A stretch of 64,000 bases of DNA from Streptomyces sp. CB00316 (lineage in GTDB: Bacteria; Actinomycetota; Actinomycetes; Streptomycetales; Streptomycetaceae). This document shows positions 45,698 through 54,404 of this stretch, piece by piece. The number at the start of each line of letters is the position of its first letter. The stretch's first letter is position 1. The notes under the pieces were generated by a model. The model saw nothing but the letters and a program-made list of their open reading frames with translations, ran no database searches and was not told where the DNA came from. The DNA lies in NCBI RefSeq assembly GCF_001905595.1, contig NZ_LIXI01000012.1, positions 1-64,000 on the forward strand. The letters are read 5' to 3'. A program made the translations under genes and the position numbers.

Positions 45698-46483
45698 TCA
45701 GTGGTGAAGGATCTTCGACAGGAAGTCCTTGGCCCGGTCGCTGCGCGGGTTGCTGAAGAACTGCTCGGGCGTGGCCTCTTCGACGATCTTGCCGTCCGCC
45801 ATGAACACCACGCGGTTGGCGGCCGAGCGGGCGAAGCCCATCTCGTGGGTGACGACGATCATCGTCATCCCGTCCCGGGCCAGCTGCTGCATGACTTCGA
45901 GGACCTCGTTGATCATCTCCGGGTCGAGAGCCGACGTGGGCTCGTCGAAGAGCATGACCTTCGGGTCCATCGCCAACGCCCGTGCGATCGCGACGCGTTG
46001 CTGCTGGCCACCGGAGAGCTGTGCCGGGTACTTGTCGGCCTGCACACCGACGCCGACCCGGTCGAGCAGGGTCCGGGCCTTCTCCTCCGCGGCCTTCTTG
46101 TCGGTCTTGCGGACCTTGGTCTGGCCCAGCATGACGTTCTCCAGCACCGTCTTGTGTGCGAAGAGATTGAACGACTGGAAGACCATGCCCACGTCTGCGC
46201 GCAGCCGCGCCAGCTCCTTGCCCTCCTGGGGCAGGGGCTTGCCGTCGATCGAGATCGCACCCGAATCGATCGTCTCCAAGCGGTTGATCGTGCGGCACAG
46301 CGTGGACTTTCCGGACCCGGAGGGCCCGATGACGACCACGACCTCGCCACGGGCGATGGTCAGGTCGATGTCCTGGAGCACATGCAGCGCGCCGAAGTGC
46401 TTGTTGACGTCGCTCAGTACGACAAGGTCGTCGCCCGCAGGCGCGGCATTCTCGGCGGCCTTGGTCACTGAAACTCCGCTCAT
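45698..46483 (-). CDS. gluA: Glutamate ABC transporter ATP-binding protein GluA
   Basis: This 261-residue ABC ATPase has Walker A GPSGSGKST, Q-loop VFQSFNLF, signature LSGGQQQRVAIARALA, Walker B VMLFDEPTSALDPE and H-loop VTHEMGFAR, the set typical of polar amino-acid importers. ATG 46483 begins the operon gluABCD; GGAG is about 11 bp upstream. It would energise uptake by GluBCD. The upstream gap is shared with a divergent response-regulator gene and contains an inverted repeat that may be an operator. Confidence 0.9.
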   Translation of the reverse strand: MSGVSVTKAAENAAPAGDDLVVLSDVNKHFGALHVLQDIDLTIARGEVVVVIGPSGSGKSTLCRTINRLETIDSGAISIDGKPLPQEGKELARLRADVGMVFQSFNLFAHKTVLENVMLGQTKVRKTDKKAAEEKARTLLDRVGVGVQADKYPAQLSGGQQQRVAIARALAMDPKVMLFDEPTSALDPEMINEVLEVMQQLARDGMTMIVVTHEMGFARSAANRVVFMADGKIVEEATPEQFFSNPRSDRAKDFLSKILHH

Positions 46484-46791
46484 CGGCTTCTTGCTCCGTC
46501 CTCCTCGGGTGCCAAGGACACTAATGACGCGGTGCGACCAGCGTCATTACATCTGAGCGGAAATTGAGCATAACGATCCGGCGGCAACCGGACACTCCGC
46601 GTGAAGGGGACGCCACGCGCTGCGCCGGGGCGTACCGGGTGCATAACGGAAACCCTGCTGTAACCGGCAACCCCTTGACTGGCATACCCGTCATCGGAGT
46701 GGATGCCCTGTGCGGCAGAAGAACGTGAAGCGTCGCTGAACGGAATGTTTCGGCCAAAGCCCGAAGATCCAGGGAGACGGAGAGGAGGGCC
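46484..46791. other. gluA / response-regulator divergent promoter region
   Basis: This 308-bp gap holds both promoters. AATGACGC (46523-46530) and GCGTCATT (46541-46548) form a perfect 8-bp inverted repeat with a 10-bp spacer close to gluA, a possible operator. AT-richer stretches (46549-46575) may hold the gluA -10/-35. GGAGAGGAGGG precedes the regulator ATG. No gene is supported. Confidence 0.5.
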
Positions 46792-47484
46792 ATGAGACTG
46801 CTGCTCGTCGAGGACGACGACCATGTCGCGGCGGCCCTGTCCGCCGTGCTCGCCCGGCACGGGTTCCAGGTCGTGCACGCCCGCAATGGCGAGGAGGCCC
46901 TGCGCGCGCTGCTGCCCGCGGAGAAGGAGCCCTTCGGGGTCATCCTCCTCGACCTCGGCCTGCCCGACCAGGACGGCTACGAGGTGTGCGGCAAGATCCG
47001 CAAGCGCACCGCCACCCCGGTGATCATGGTGACCGCCCGGGCCGATGTGCGCTCCCGCATCCACGGACTCAACCTCGGCGCCGACGACTACGTCACCAAG
47101 CCCTACGACACCGGCGAGCTGCTCGCCCGTATCCACGCGGTCGCCCGGCGCACCACCAGCGGCGAGGACACCGCCCCGACGCCGGTCGCCGCCCTGCGCC
47201 TGGGATCCGTCGCGATAGAGCTGCCCACCCGCCGCGTCAGCGTCGACGGCACCGAAGTCCAGCTGACCCGCAAGGAGTTCGACCTCCTGGCCCTCCTCGC
47301 GCAGCGGCCCGGCGTGGTCTTCCGCCGCGAGCAGATCATCAGCGAGGTCTGGCGCACCAGTTGGGAGGGGACCGGGCGCACCCTGGAGGTGCACGTGGCC
47401 TCGCTGCGCTCCAAGCTGCGGCTGCCCGCCCTCATCGAGACCGTGCGGGGCGTCGGCTACCGGCTCGTCGCGCCGTCCGCGTAA
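46792..47484 (+). CDS. OmpR/PhoB-family response regulator
   Basis: This 230-residue regulator has a receiver domain (MRLLLVEDDDHV, phospho-acceptor D54 in ILLDLGLPDQDGYEV, TA at 75-76, K in YVTKPYD) and a C-terminal winged helix (VQLTRKEFDLLALLAQRPGVVFRREQIISEVW, RTLEVHVASLRSKL, IETVRGVGYRL). The ribosome-binding sequence is GGAGAGGAGGG. The cognate kinase gene starts 18 bp downstream. The targets are unknown. Candidates are its own operon, the divergent glu importer and the facing TAXI protein. Confidence 0.9.
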   Translation: MRLLLVEDDDHVAAALSAVLARHGFQVVHARNGEEALRALLPAEKEPFGVILLDLGLPDQDGYEVCGKIRKRTATPVIMVTARADVRSRIHGLNLGADDYVTKPYDTGELLARIHAVARRTTSGEDTAPTPVAALRLGSVAIELPTRRVSVDGTEVQLTRKEFDLLALLAQRPGVVFRREQIISEVWRTSWEGTGRTLEVHVASLRSKLRLPALIETVRGVGYRLVAPSA

Positions 47485-47502
47485 CGGGCCGGTACGTCCC
47501 CG

Positions 47503-48954
47503 GTGCGCACCCGTCTCCTTCCGCTGCTCATCACCCTCATGGCGGCCGTCCTGCTCACCCTCGGCTTCCCGCTCGCGGTGAGCGTGGCCGCCGCCGAGCA
47601 GCAGCGCCTGGTCATCGACCGGATCGACGACACCGCCCGCTTCGCGGCCCTCGCGCAGTCCATCACCGACACCGTCCCGGCGCTGGACGAGCGCCGTCTG
47701 ACGCTCGCCACCGACCTGGAGGTCTACGCCTCGGTGTACGGCATCCGGGTCGGCGTCTTCTACCGCAACGACCTGGCCCTGGCGAAGGCCCCGGGCACCT
47801 GGATGCTGCCCGCCGAGGGGGAGGGGCGCACGGCCTTCAACGAGGCGCTGCTCGGCCGCCGTTCGCACGACCCCCCGCAGGTCTGGCCCTGGCAGGACGG
47901 CCGCGTCGTCGTCGCCTCGCCCGTCGTGCGCGACGGGGACGTCGTGGCGGTGGTCGTCATCGACTCGCCCACCGACGAGATGCGCTCCCGGATCCTGCGG
48001 ACCTGGCTGCTGATCGCGGTCGGCGAGGCCCTGGCCATGCTGGTCGCCGTCGGCGCCGCCGTCCGGCTCACCGGCTGGGTGCTGCTGCCGGTACGGGTCC
48101 TGGACGCGGCCACCCACGACATCGCCGTCGGCCGGATGCGTTCACGGGTCGCGGCCGCCGGAGGGCCCCCGGAGCTGCGGCGGCTGGCCCGCTCCTTCAA
48201 CGAGATGGCCGACAACGTCGAGGACGTACTGGAACAACAGCGCGCCTTCGTCGCCGACGCCTCGCACCAGCTGCGCAACCCGCTCGCCGCGCTCCTGCTG
48301 CGCATCGAGCTCCTCGCCCTGGAACTGCCCGAGGGCAACGAGGAGATCGCCGCCGTACGCACCGAGGGCAAGCGACTGGCCCGGGTCCTGGACGACCTGC
48401 TCGACCTGGCCCTGGCCGAACACACCGAGGCCGACCTCCAGCTGACCGACATCGTCCCGCTCACCGCCGAGCGCGTCGCCTCCTGGCGCCCGACGGCGGA
48501 CGAGAAGGGCGTGCACCTCACCCAGGACGGGGCCCCGGCCGCCACCGCCTGGGCTGACCCGGTGGCCCTCTCCAGCGCGCTGGACGCCGTCATCGACAAC
48601 GCCCTGAAGTTCACCCCGGCCGGACAGGACGTACGGGTCACGGTCACCCCGGGAACCACCGTCACGACCGTCGTGGTCGCCGACCGGGGGCCCGGCCTCA
48701 CCGATCAAGAGCTGGAGCGGGTCGGTGACCGCTTCTGGCGCAGCACCCGCCACCAGAACGTGAGCGGGTCGGGGCTCGGCCTATCCATCTCCCGCGTGCT
48801 GCTCGCGGCGGGCGGCGGCTCGATCACGTACGAGCGCCACGAGCCGCACGGACTGCTGGTCACCGTCTCCGTGCCGCGCGAGCTGCCGCTCACCCCCCGA
48901 GGGCCGCGGCTACCGGCGGACCCGGCTCAGGGTCAGGGCTTGACCGAGCGGTAG
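47503..48954 (+). CDS. Membrane sensor histidine kinase
   Basis: This 483-residue kinase has an N-terminal membrane helix (residues 5-30), an extracytoplasmic sensor of about 130 residues, and a second helix (about 168-190). A HAMP domain comes next, then HisKA with phospho-acceptor H255 in VADASHQLRNPLAALL, and an ATPase domain (VIDNALKFTPAG, DRGPGL, GSGLGLSIS). GTG 47503 starts 18 bp after the regulator gene. The NPLA form after the histidine is common in actinobacterial kinases. Its 3' end overlaps the TAXI gene tail to tail by 22 bp. The signal is unknown. Confidence 0.88.
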   Translation: MRTRLLPLLITLMAAVLLTLGFPLAVSVAAAEQQRLVIDRIDDTARFAALAQSITDTVPALDERRLTLATDLEVYASVYGIRVGVFYRNDLALAKAPGTWMLPAEGEGRTAFNEALLGRRSHDPPQVWPWQDGRVVVASPVVRDGDVVAVVVIDSPTDEMRSRILRTWLLIAVGEALAMLVAVGAAVRLTGWVLLPVRVLDAATHDIAVGRMRSRVAAAGGPPELRRLARSFNEMADNVEDVLEQQRAFVADASHQLRNPLAALLLRIELLALELPEGNEEIAAVRTEGKRLARVLDDLLDLALAEHTEADLQLTDIVPLTAERVASWRPTADEKGVHLTQDGAPAATAWADPVALSSALDAVIDNALKFTPAGQDVRVTVTPGTTVTTVVVADRGPGLTDQELERVGDRFWRSTRHQNVSGSGLGLSISRVLLAAGGGSITYERHEPHGLLVTVSVPRELPLTPRGPRLPADPAQGQGLTER

Positions 48955-49931
48955 TAACGTTTGGCGCCCTCGTGGACCGCCAGCGGGTCCGTGTAGATCG
49001 CCGTCCGAAGGTCCACCAGCTGCGCGGCGTGCACCTCGCGGCCGATCCGGTCCCGGCTGTTGATCACGGTACGGGTGAACGCCTCGGTCATGGCCGGATC
49101 CGTACGGTCCGTGGTGATGAGCAGATTGGCGACGGCGACCGTGGGGACCGATACGCCGCGCTGGGCGAAGTGGTACGCGTCGGCGGGCATCGTGGCCGAC
49201 CGGTAGTAGCGGGCGGAGCCGCCGATCGACTGCAACTCCTTGATCAGGGCCTCGTCCAGCGGGACCAGCTTGATCGAGAACCGCTGCGAAAGCTCCTGCA
49301 CGGCCCCCGTCGGGAGCCCGCCGGACCAGAAGAAGGCGTCGAGCCCACCGGCGACCAGCCGGTCGGGCATGGTGTTGATCCCCGCCGGCACAGCGGTCAC
49401 GTCCCGCGTCGGATGGATCCCCGCCGCGTTCAGCAGCCGGTCCGCTACCAGCCGGACACCGGAGCCCTCCTGGCCGACGCCGACCCGCTTGCCCCGCAGA
49501 TCGGCCACGCTCCCGATCTCGGAGTCGCGCGGGACGACCAGCTGCACGTAGTCGTCGTAGAGCCGCACACAGCCCCGCAGCAGGTGTGCGCCGGGCCTGC
49601 CGTCGCGCACATAGGTGGCCACGGCGTCGGCGGTGGCGATGGTGAAGTCCGCCTCCCCCGTCGCCACCCGCGCGAGGTTCTGCTGGGAGCCCTCGCTGGT
49701 GAGGAGCTTTATCGACACATCGGGCATGTCCTTGGCAAGGGCGCCTTCCAGCCGTTCCCCGTACCGCTGGTAGACGCCGCTCGGCACCCCCGTGGAGAAG
49801 GTCAGTGACCCGCTCGGGGTCCGTTCGCCCAGAGGAAGGAGCCACCACGCGAGCAGCCCGAGCACGGCCGTGAGCACGACGCCCGCCTGAAGGGTGCGGT
49901 GCCGACCGAATCGGGACAGAGCGTGGAGCAT
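48933..49931 (-). CDS. TAXI-family solute-binding protein
   Basis: This 332-residue exported protein has a basic, uncleaved-looking signal or anchor (residues 15-32, LQAGVVLTAVLGLLAWWLLP). The TAXI fold is shown by TFSTGVPSGVYQRYGERLEGAL, TSEGSQQNLARVATGEADFTIATADAV, GKRVGVGQEGSGVRLVADRLL and DAFFWSGGLPTGAVQELS. TAXI proteins normally feed TRAP transporters, but no TRAP membrane gene is nearby. The tail-to-tail neighbour is a sensor kinase, so a ligand-presenting role in sensing is possible. ATG 49931 fits the anchor; the GTP-like SGVYQ loop is family-typical. Confidence 0.85.
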   Translation of the reverse strand: MLHALSRFGRHRTLQAGVVLTAVLGLLAWWLLPLGERTPSGSLTFSTGVPSGVYQRYGERLEGALAKDMPDVSIKLLTSEGSQQNLARVATGEADFTIATADAVATYVRDGRPGAHLLRGCVRLYDDYVQLVVPRDSEIGSVADLRGKRVGVGQEGSGVRLVADRLLNAAGIHPTRDVTAVPAGINTMPDRLVAGGLDAFFWSGGLPTGAVQELSQRFSIKLVPLDEALIKELQSIGGSARYYRSATMPADAYHFAQRGVSVPTVAVANLLITTDRTDPAMTEAFTRTVINSRDRIGREVHAAQLVDLRTAIYTDPLAVHEGAKRYYRSVKP

Positions 49932-50020
49932 GCGGGCGATCCTGCCAGCTCACCGCCCCTCTGACCAGGCCCGGCCGGGCAGGGACCGGGGCGCGCCCGG
50001 CAACCGCCTACCCTGGTCCC

Positions 50021-51541
50021 ATGAGCAGCGGCAACCGGAGCGAAGAAGCAGTGGACGTCCAGAAGAGCTACGAGGTGCGCACCTACGGGTGCCAGATGAA
50101 CGTCCACGACTCCGAACGGCTGTCGGGTCTCCTGGAGGACGCCGGTTACGTACGGGCCCCCGAAGGCGCCGACGGCGACGCCGACGTCGTCGTCTTCAAC
50201 ACCTGCGCGGTGCGCGAGAACGCCGACAACAAGCTCTACGGCAACCTCGGCAGGCTCGCCCCGATGAAGACCAAGCGGCCCGGGATGCAGATCGCCGTCG
50301 GTGGCTGCCTGGCCCAGAAGGACCGCGACACCATCGTCAAGCGGGCCCCGTGGGTGGACGTCGTCTTCGGTACGCACAACATCGGCAAGCTGCCCGTGCT
50401 GCTGGAGCGCGCCCGGATCCAGGAGGAGGCGCAGATCGAGATCGCCGAATCCCTGGAGGCCTTCCCCTCCACGCTCCCCACCCGCCGCGAGTCCGCCTAC
50501 GCCGCGTGGGTCTCCATCTCCGTCGGCTGCAACAACACCTGCACCTTCTGCATCGTCCCGGCGCTGCGCGGCAAGGAGAAGGACCGTCGCACCGGCGACA
50601 TCCTGGCCGAGATCGAGGCCCTGGTCGCCGAGGGCGTGTCCGAGATCACCCTGCTCGGCCAGAACGTCAACGCCTACGGCTCCGACATCGGCGACCGCGA
50701 GGCCTTCTCCAAGCTGCTGCGCGCCTGCGGCAGGATCGAGGGCCTGGAGCGCGTCCGCTTCACCTCCCCGCACCCCCGCGACTTCACCGACGACGTCATC
50801 GCCGCCATGGCCGAGACGTCGAACGTGATGCCGCAGCTCCACATGCCGATGCAGTCCGGTTCCGACCGCGTACTGAAGGCGATGCGTCGCTCCTACCGTC
50901 AGGAGCGCTTCCTCGGCATCATCGAGAAGGTGCGCGCCGCGATGCCGGACGCCGCCATCTCCACCGACATCATCGTGGGCTTCCCCGGCGAGACGGAGGA
51001 GGACTTCGAGCAGACCATGCACGCGGTCCGCGAGGCCCGTTTCGCCAACGCGTTCACCTTCCAGTACTCGAAGCGACCCGGGACCCCGGCCGCCGACATG
51101 GACGGCCAGATCCCCAAGGAGGTCGTGCAGGAGCGGTACATGCGCCTGTCCGCCCTCCAGGAGCAGATCTCCTGGGACGAGAACAAGAAGCAGGTCGGCC
51201 GCACCCTGGAGGTCATGGTCGCCGAGGGCGAGGGCCGCAAGGACGGCGCCACCCACCGCCTCTCCGGCCGCGCCCCCGACAACCGCCTCGTCCACTTCAC
51301 CAAGCCCGCCCAGGACGTGCGCCCCGGCGACGTGGTGACCGTCGAGATCACCTACGCCGCCCCGCACCACCTCCTCGCGGAGGGCACCCCGCTCGCGGTA
51401 CGGGGCACCCGCGCGGGCGACGCCTGGCAGAAGCGCAGCACGGCGGCCGCCAAGCCGGCCGGCGTGATGCTCGGCCTCCCCACCGTCGGCGCTCCGGCCC
51501 CGCTCCCTGCCGCCGCGGCCCCGGCCTGCGGCATCGGCTGA
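50021..51541 (+). CDS. miaB: tRNA-2-methylthio-N6-dimethylallyladenosine synthase MiaB
   Basis: This 506-residue radical-SAM methylthiotransferase adds the ms2 group to i6A37 of tRNAs after MiaA action. It has three MTTase cysteines (TYGCQMN, NTCAVRENA, GGCLAQKD) and the radical-SAM triad C170/C174/C177 (CNNTCTFCIVP). RFTSPHPRDF and MPMQSGSDRVLKAMRRSY are present, with a C-terminal TRAM domain. An extra 40-residue A/P tail ends the protein. ATG 50021 lacks a ribosome-binding site and lies 6 bases after TACCCT (50009-50014), consistent with a leaderless message. miaA lies 1.3 kb downstream. Confidence 0.95.
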   Translation: MSSGNRSEEAVDVQKSYEVRTYGCQMNVHDSERLSGLLEDAGYVRAPEGADGDADVVVFNTCAVRENADNKLYGNLGRLAPMKTKRPGMQIAVGGCLAQKDRDTIVKRAPWVDVVFGTHNIGKLPVLLERARIQEEAQIEIAESLEAFPSTLPTRRESAYAAWVSISVGCNNTCTFCIVPALRGKEKDRRTGDILAEIEALVAEGVSEITLLGQNVNAYGSDIGDREAFSKLLRACGRIEGLERVRFTSPHPRDFTDDVIAAMAETSNVMPQLHMPMQSGSDRVLKAMRRSYRQERFLGIIEKVRAAMPDAAISTDIIVGFPGETEEDFEQTMHAVREARFANAFTFQYSKRPGTPAADMDGQIPKEVVQERYMRLSALQEQISWDENKKQVGRTLEVMVAEGEGRKDGATHRLSGRAPDNRLVHFTKPAQDVRPGDVVTVEITYAAPHHLLAEGTPLAVRGTRAGDAWQKRSTAAAKPAGVMLGLPTVGAPAPLPAAAAPACGIG

Positions 51542-51631
51542 CCGTTGGAGGGATGCCGGGGCGCGCGGGGTCGCGCCCCGGCAAGTACGGCTCCGGACTC
51601 CGTCCGCCCCCCGGCAAGTACGCTGGCCGGC

Positions 51632-52345
51632 ATGCTTGTCGCCGCCGCCGTGTGCCCCTGCCCGCCGCTCCTGGTGCCCGAGGTCGCCGCCGCGGCCGCA
51701 CCTGAACTCGACCCCGCGCGCGCCGCGTGCCTGGACGCCGTGGGGGTGCTCGCCGCCTCCCGCCCCGACCTGCTCGTGGTCGTCGGACCGGGGGACGGCA
51801 GGACCGCCGGGGCGTACCCGGCGGGCGGGCACGGCTCCTTCCGGGGCTTCGGCGTCGGCCTCGACGTCACCCTGGGCGAGCCGGACCCGGCCGCGCAGGG
51901 ACCGGCGCTCGCGGACTCCCTCGCCGTGGGCGCGTGGCTGCTGAGCCGGGCCCGCTGGGCCGGGGCACCGGTCGAGGGGCTCGCGGTGGACGGGCGCAGC
52001 CCCGCCGCGGAGTGCGCCCGGGCCGGGCGGGAGCTGGCCGGCCGGGCCGGCCGCGTCGCACTCCTCGTGATGGGCGACGGCAGCGCCTGCCGCACGCTCA
52101 AGGCGCCCGGCTATCTCGACGAGCGGGCCGAGGCCTTCGACGCCCGGGCGACCGAGGCACTGGGCTCCGCGGACCTCGCCGCACTGGACGCGCTGGACGA
52201 GACACTCGCGTACGAGCTCAAGGCGGCCGGCAGGGCCCCCTGGCAGCTGCTCAGCGGCGCCGCACGGGGAGCGGGCCTCGGCGGACGGCTGCTGTACGAG
52301 GACGCGCCCTACGGGGTGGGCTACACCGTCGCCGCCTGGTCCTGA
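51632..52345 (+). CDS. Class III extradiol dioxygenase / MEMO-like fold protein
   Basis: This 237-residue protein begins LVAAAVCPCPPLLVPEVA and has VVVGPGDG, LLVMGDGSACR, GYLDERAEAFDARATEAL, YGVGYTVAAW. The fold is that of the LigB/MEMO1 superfamily, whose members bind iron with two histidines near the N-terminus and a glutamate. Here the N-terminal His pair expected in active dioxygenases is not evident (C/P-rich instead), so catalysis is doubtful. ATG 51632 lies 7 bases after TACGCT (51619-51624), suggesting leaderless expression. Its position between miaB and miaA is conserved in Streptomyces; the role is unknown. Confidence 0.72.
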   Translation: MLVAAAVCPCPPLLVPEVAAAAAPELDPARAACLDAVGVLAASRPDLLVVVGPGDGRTAGAYPAGGHGSFRGFGVGLDVTLGEPDPAAQGPALADSLAVGAWLLSRARWAGAPVEGLAVDGRSPAAECARAGRELAGRAGRVALLVMGDGSACRTLKAPGYLDERAEAFDARATEALGSADLAALDALDETLAYELKAAGRAPWQLLSGAARGAGLGGRLLYEDAPYGVGYTVAAWS

Positions 52346-52356
52346 CCCGCACAGCC

Positions 52357-52393
52357 CGACGGCGGCACCGGGAGGGAACCGGTGCCGCCGTCG
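52357..52393. terminator. Bidirectional terminator between MEMO-like and antitoxin-like genes
   Basis: A perfect 15-bp stem pairs CGACGGCGGCACCGG (52357-52371) with 52379-52393 over a 7-base loop. It lies in the convergent gap and can serve both genes. Confidence 0.88.
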
Positions 52394-52411
52394 GGGACTG
52401 CCGCTGTCAGA

Positions 52412-52678
52412 TCACGAGGCGGGCGGCGGAGAGGGCGGGGTGGTGCCGGGCGCCCCCGGGGTGCCCCCGTCCTTCTGGCCCAGCTTGTCCACGGCCTCCT
52501 TGGCCTTGCGCGCACCCGTGTCGATCTTGTCGCTGTACTTGCCCTTGGTCTTCTGGTCGACCGTGCGCGCTGCCTTGTCGAGGCCCTGCTCGATCTTGCC
52601 CCCGTGCTGCTGCGCGAGGTCGCCGACCTTTTCCTTGGCCGGTCCCAGCTTGGCCTTCAGGTTGTCCAGGAACCCCAT
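52412..52678 (-). CDS. Antitoxin-like protein (Rv0909/MT0933 family)
   Basis: This 88-residue charged protein (MGFLDNLKAKLGPAKEKVGDLAQQHGG, KAARTVDQKTKGKYSDKI, KAKEAVDKLG) matches the MT0933/Rv0909 antitoxin family by its helical K/A/D repeats. It ends in a P/G/S-rich tail. GGAAGGTGA lies 5 bp before ATG 52678. In M. tuberculosis the family member pairs with toxin Rv0910; no toxin gene adjoins it here, so it may be an orphan or have another role. Confidence 0.78.
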   Translation of the reverse strand: MGFLDNLKAKLGPAKEKVGDLAQQHGGKIEQGLDKAARTVDQKTKGKYSDKIDTGARKAKEAVDKLGQKDGGTPGAPGTTPPSPPPAS

Positions 52679-52849
52679 TGGGTCACCTTCCGTGCGGTGA
52701 GGACGGTCTGCGGGAGCGTTCTCCCGCCCCCCATTGTCCGTCACCTGTCCCTTCCTGCCGGTTTTACTCGCCCTTTAGCGTTTCCCTGATGCTCTTCCAC
52801 GCTTTCGGCGGTGTGCGGGAGGCCCCTGGATATTTGGGAGACTGTCCCG

Positions 52850-53788
52850 GTGAACCGTCCCGCTTCAGCCCCCCGTGTCATCACCGTCGTCGGCCCCACC
52901 GCGGCCGGAAAATCCGATCTGGGGGTCTTCCTCGCCCGGGAGCTCGGCGGAGAGGTGGTCAACGCCGACTCCATGCAGCTCTACCGCGGGATGGACATCG
53001 GTACGGCGAAGATGACGTCCGCCGAGCGCGCGGGCGTCCCGCACCACCTGCTGGACATCTGGGACGTCACCGAGGCCGCCAGCGTCGCCGAGTACCAGCG
53101 CCTGGCCCGGCTGGAGATCGACCGGCTGCTCGCCGAGGGCCGCACGCCGATCCTCGTGGGCGGCTCCGGGCTGTACGTGAAGGGCGCCATCGACGCCCTG
53201 GAGTTCCCCGGCACGGACCCCGAGGTGCGCGCCCGGCTCGAAGAGGAGCTGGACGAGCGCGGCTCCGGCTTCCTGCACCAGCGGCTCGCCGCCGCTGACC
53301 CCGACGCCGCCCGGTCCATCCTCCCGAGCAACGGCCGCCGTATCGTCCGCGCCCTCGAAGTCGTCGAGATCACCGGCAAGCCCTTCACCGCCAACCTCCC
53401 CGGCGACGAGCCGGTCTACGACGCCGTGCAGATCGGCGTCGACGTCGAGCGCCCCGAGCTGGACGAGCGCATCACCCTGCGCGTCGACCGGATGTGGGAG
53501 GCCGGCCTCGTCGACGAGGTGCGCGCCCTGGAGGCGTCCGGACTCCGCGAGGGACTCACCGCCTCACGGGCGCTCGGCTACCAGCAGGTCCTCGCGGCGC
53601 TCGCGGGGGAGTGCACCGAGGAGGAGGCGCGGGCGGCGACCGTACGCGCCACCAAGCGCTTCGCGCGTCGGCAGGACTCCTGGTTCCGCCGCGACCCGCG
53701 CGTCCACTGGCTCGGCGGCGGGCACCGTGACCGGGAAGAACTCCCGCACCGCACGCTGACGTTGATCGAACGAGCGGTCACAGCCTGA
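52850..53788 (+). CDS. miaA: tRNA dimethylallyltransferase MiaA
   Basis: This 312-residue enzyme transfers the dimethylallyl group to A37 of tRNAs reading UNN codons, the substrate step for MiaB. P-loop VGPTAAGKSDL (about residue 12), NADSMQLYRGMDIGTAK, VPHHLLDIWD, GGSGLYVKGAID, and the tRNA-binding/C-terminal RATKRFARRQDSWFRRD are all present. GTG 52850 is chosen (GGGAG about 10 bp upstream) because family homology begins there; the frame is open to 52811. The neighbours dapF and hflX complete the conserved actinobacterial miaB-miaA-dapF-hflX region. Confidence 0.94.
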   Translation: MNRPASAPRVITVVGPTAAGKSDLGVFLARELGGEVVNADSMQLYRGMDIGTAKMTSAERAGVPHHLLDIWDVTEAASVAEYQRLARLEIDRLLAEGRTPILVGGSGLYVKGAIDALEFPGTDPEVRARLEEELDERGSGFLHQRLAAADPDAARSILPSNGRRIVRALEVVEITGKPFTANLPGDEPVYDAVQIGVDVERPELDERITLRVDRMWEAGLVDEVRALEASGLREGLTASRALGYQQVLAALAGECTEEEARAATVRATKRFARRQDSWFRRDPRVHWLGGGHRDREELPHRTLTLIERAVTA

Positions 53789-53889
53789 TCACGTGATGGC
53801 ATCGGGACGCTCCGGCCGTCAATTCGGCACCCGCGACCATGCCATCATCGAGCATCGATCCACCAGCGGAGTCCGAGTAGGGAGGGCGC

Positions 53890-54336
53890 GTGGCGATGGA
53901 GGCCGGCCCTCGCGACACGGAGCAGCACGATGTACCGCCACCGCGGGAGATCGCGGGGCGGCTGAGTCCCGACGGGCCCGACGAGCAGGACGTGGCCCCC
54001 GAGGTCGAGGTCGAGCTGCGCCCCACCCGCAAACTGCGGATCTGGCAGCTCGCACCCATCGTCGTGCTGGCCACAGTGGGCTCCCTGATGTTCGCCTTCC
54101 CGCTCGCCTTCGAGTTCGGTGACGGCGGTGCCGTGGTCGCCATGCTGGGGCTCCTGATCAGCTGCTGCGCGGCCGGCTGGGGCATGATGGCGGCCCGTCG
54201 CGTCGGCCACACCTGGCCCGGCCTGCCGGCCAGGGGTTCGGGCGACCGCCTCGACTGGCGCGTGATCGCGCTGTACGTCGCCGCGGGCGCCGGACTGGTC
54301 GCACTCGCCGTGTGGCGCGTGGCCCGCCTGCGCTGA
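53890..54336 (+). CDS. Hypothetical membrane protein between miaA and dapF
   Basis: This 148-residue protein has a hydrophilic, acidic N-terminal 50 residues. Three hydrophobic segments follow (IWQLAPIVVLATVGSLMFAFPLAF, VVAMLGLLISCCAAGWGMM, VIALYVAAGAGLVALAVW). GGGAGG stands 5 bp before GTG 53890. No family is recognised. Its position between miaA and dapF appears ordinary for Streptomyces, and the function is unknown. Confidence 0.72.
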   Translation: MAMEAGPRDTEQHDVPPPREIAGRLSPDGPDEQDVAPEVEVELRPTRKLRIWQLAPIVVLATVGSLMFAFPLAFEFGDGGAVVAMLGLLISCCAAGWGMMAARRVGHTWPGLPARGSGDRLDWRVIALYVAAGAGLVALAVWRVARLR

Positions 54337-54375
54337 CGCCACCCGGGGGAGAACCGGCGGGTCCGGCCTCGCGGA

Positions 54376-54398
54376 GTGTCGGTGGTGGCTCGTACAGT
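54376..54398 (+). promoter_or_regulatory. Candidate damage-type leaderless promoter of dapF
   Basis: GTGTCGGTGGT (54376-54386), six bases, then TACAGT (54393-54398) keeps the RecA-NDp/PafBC architecture with 9 of 11 bases of TTGTCRGTGGC and a TANNNT box. The dapF GTG follows 6 bases later, so the message is probably leaderless. Damage control of dapF is a hypothesis. Confidence 0.5.
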
Positions 54399-54404
54399 TG
54401 CCCT

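Noticed and set aside
48933..49931. A TRAP transporter operon
   Set aside because: Only the TAXI binding protein is encoded; no DctQ/DctM-type membrane subunit is in the window.
52412..52678. A complete toxin-antitoxin locus
   Set aside because: Only the antitoxin-like gene is present; the neighbours are a MEMO-like protein and miaA, and no toxin-sized partner frame with a start is visible.
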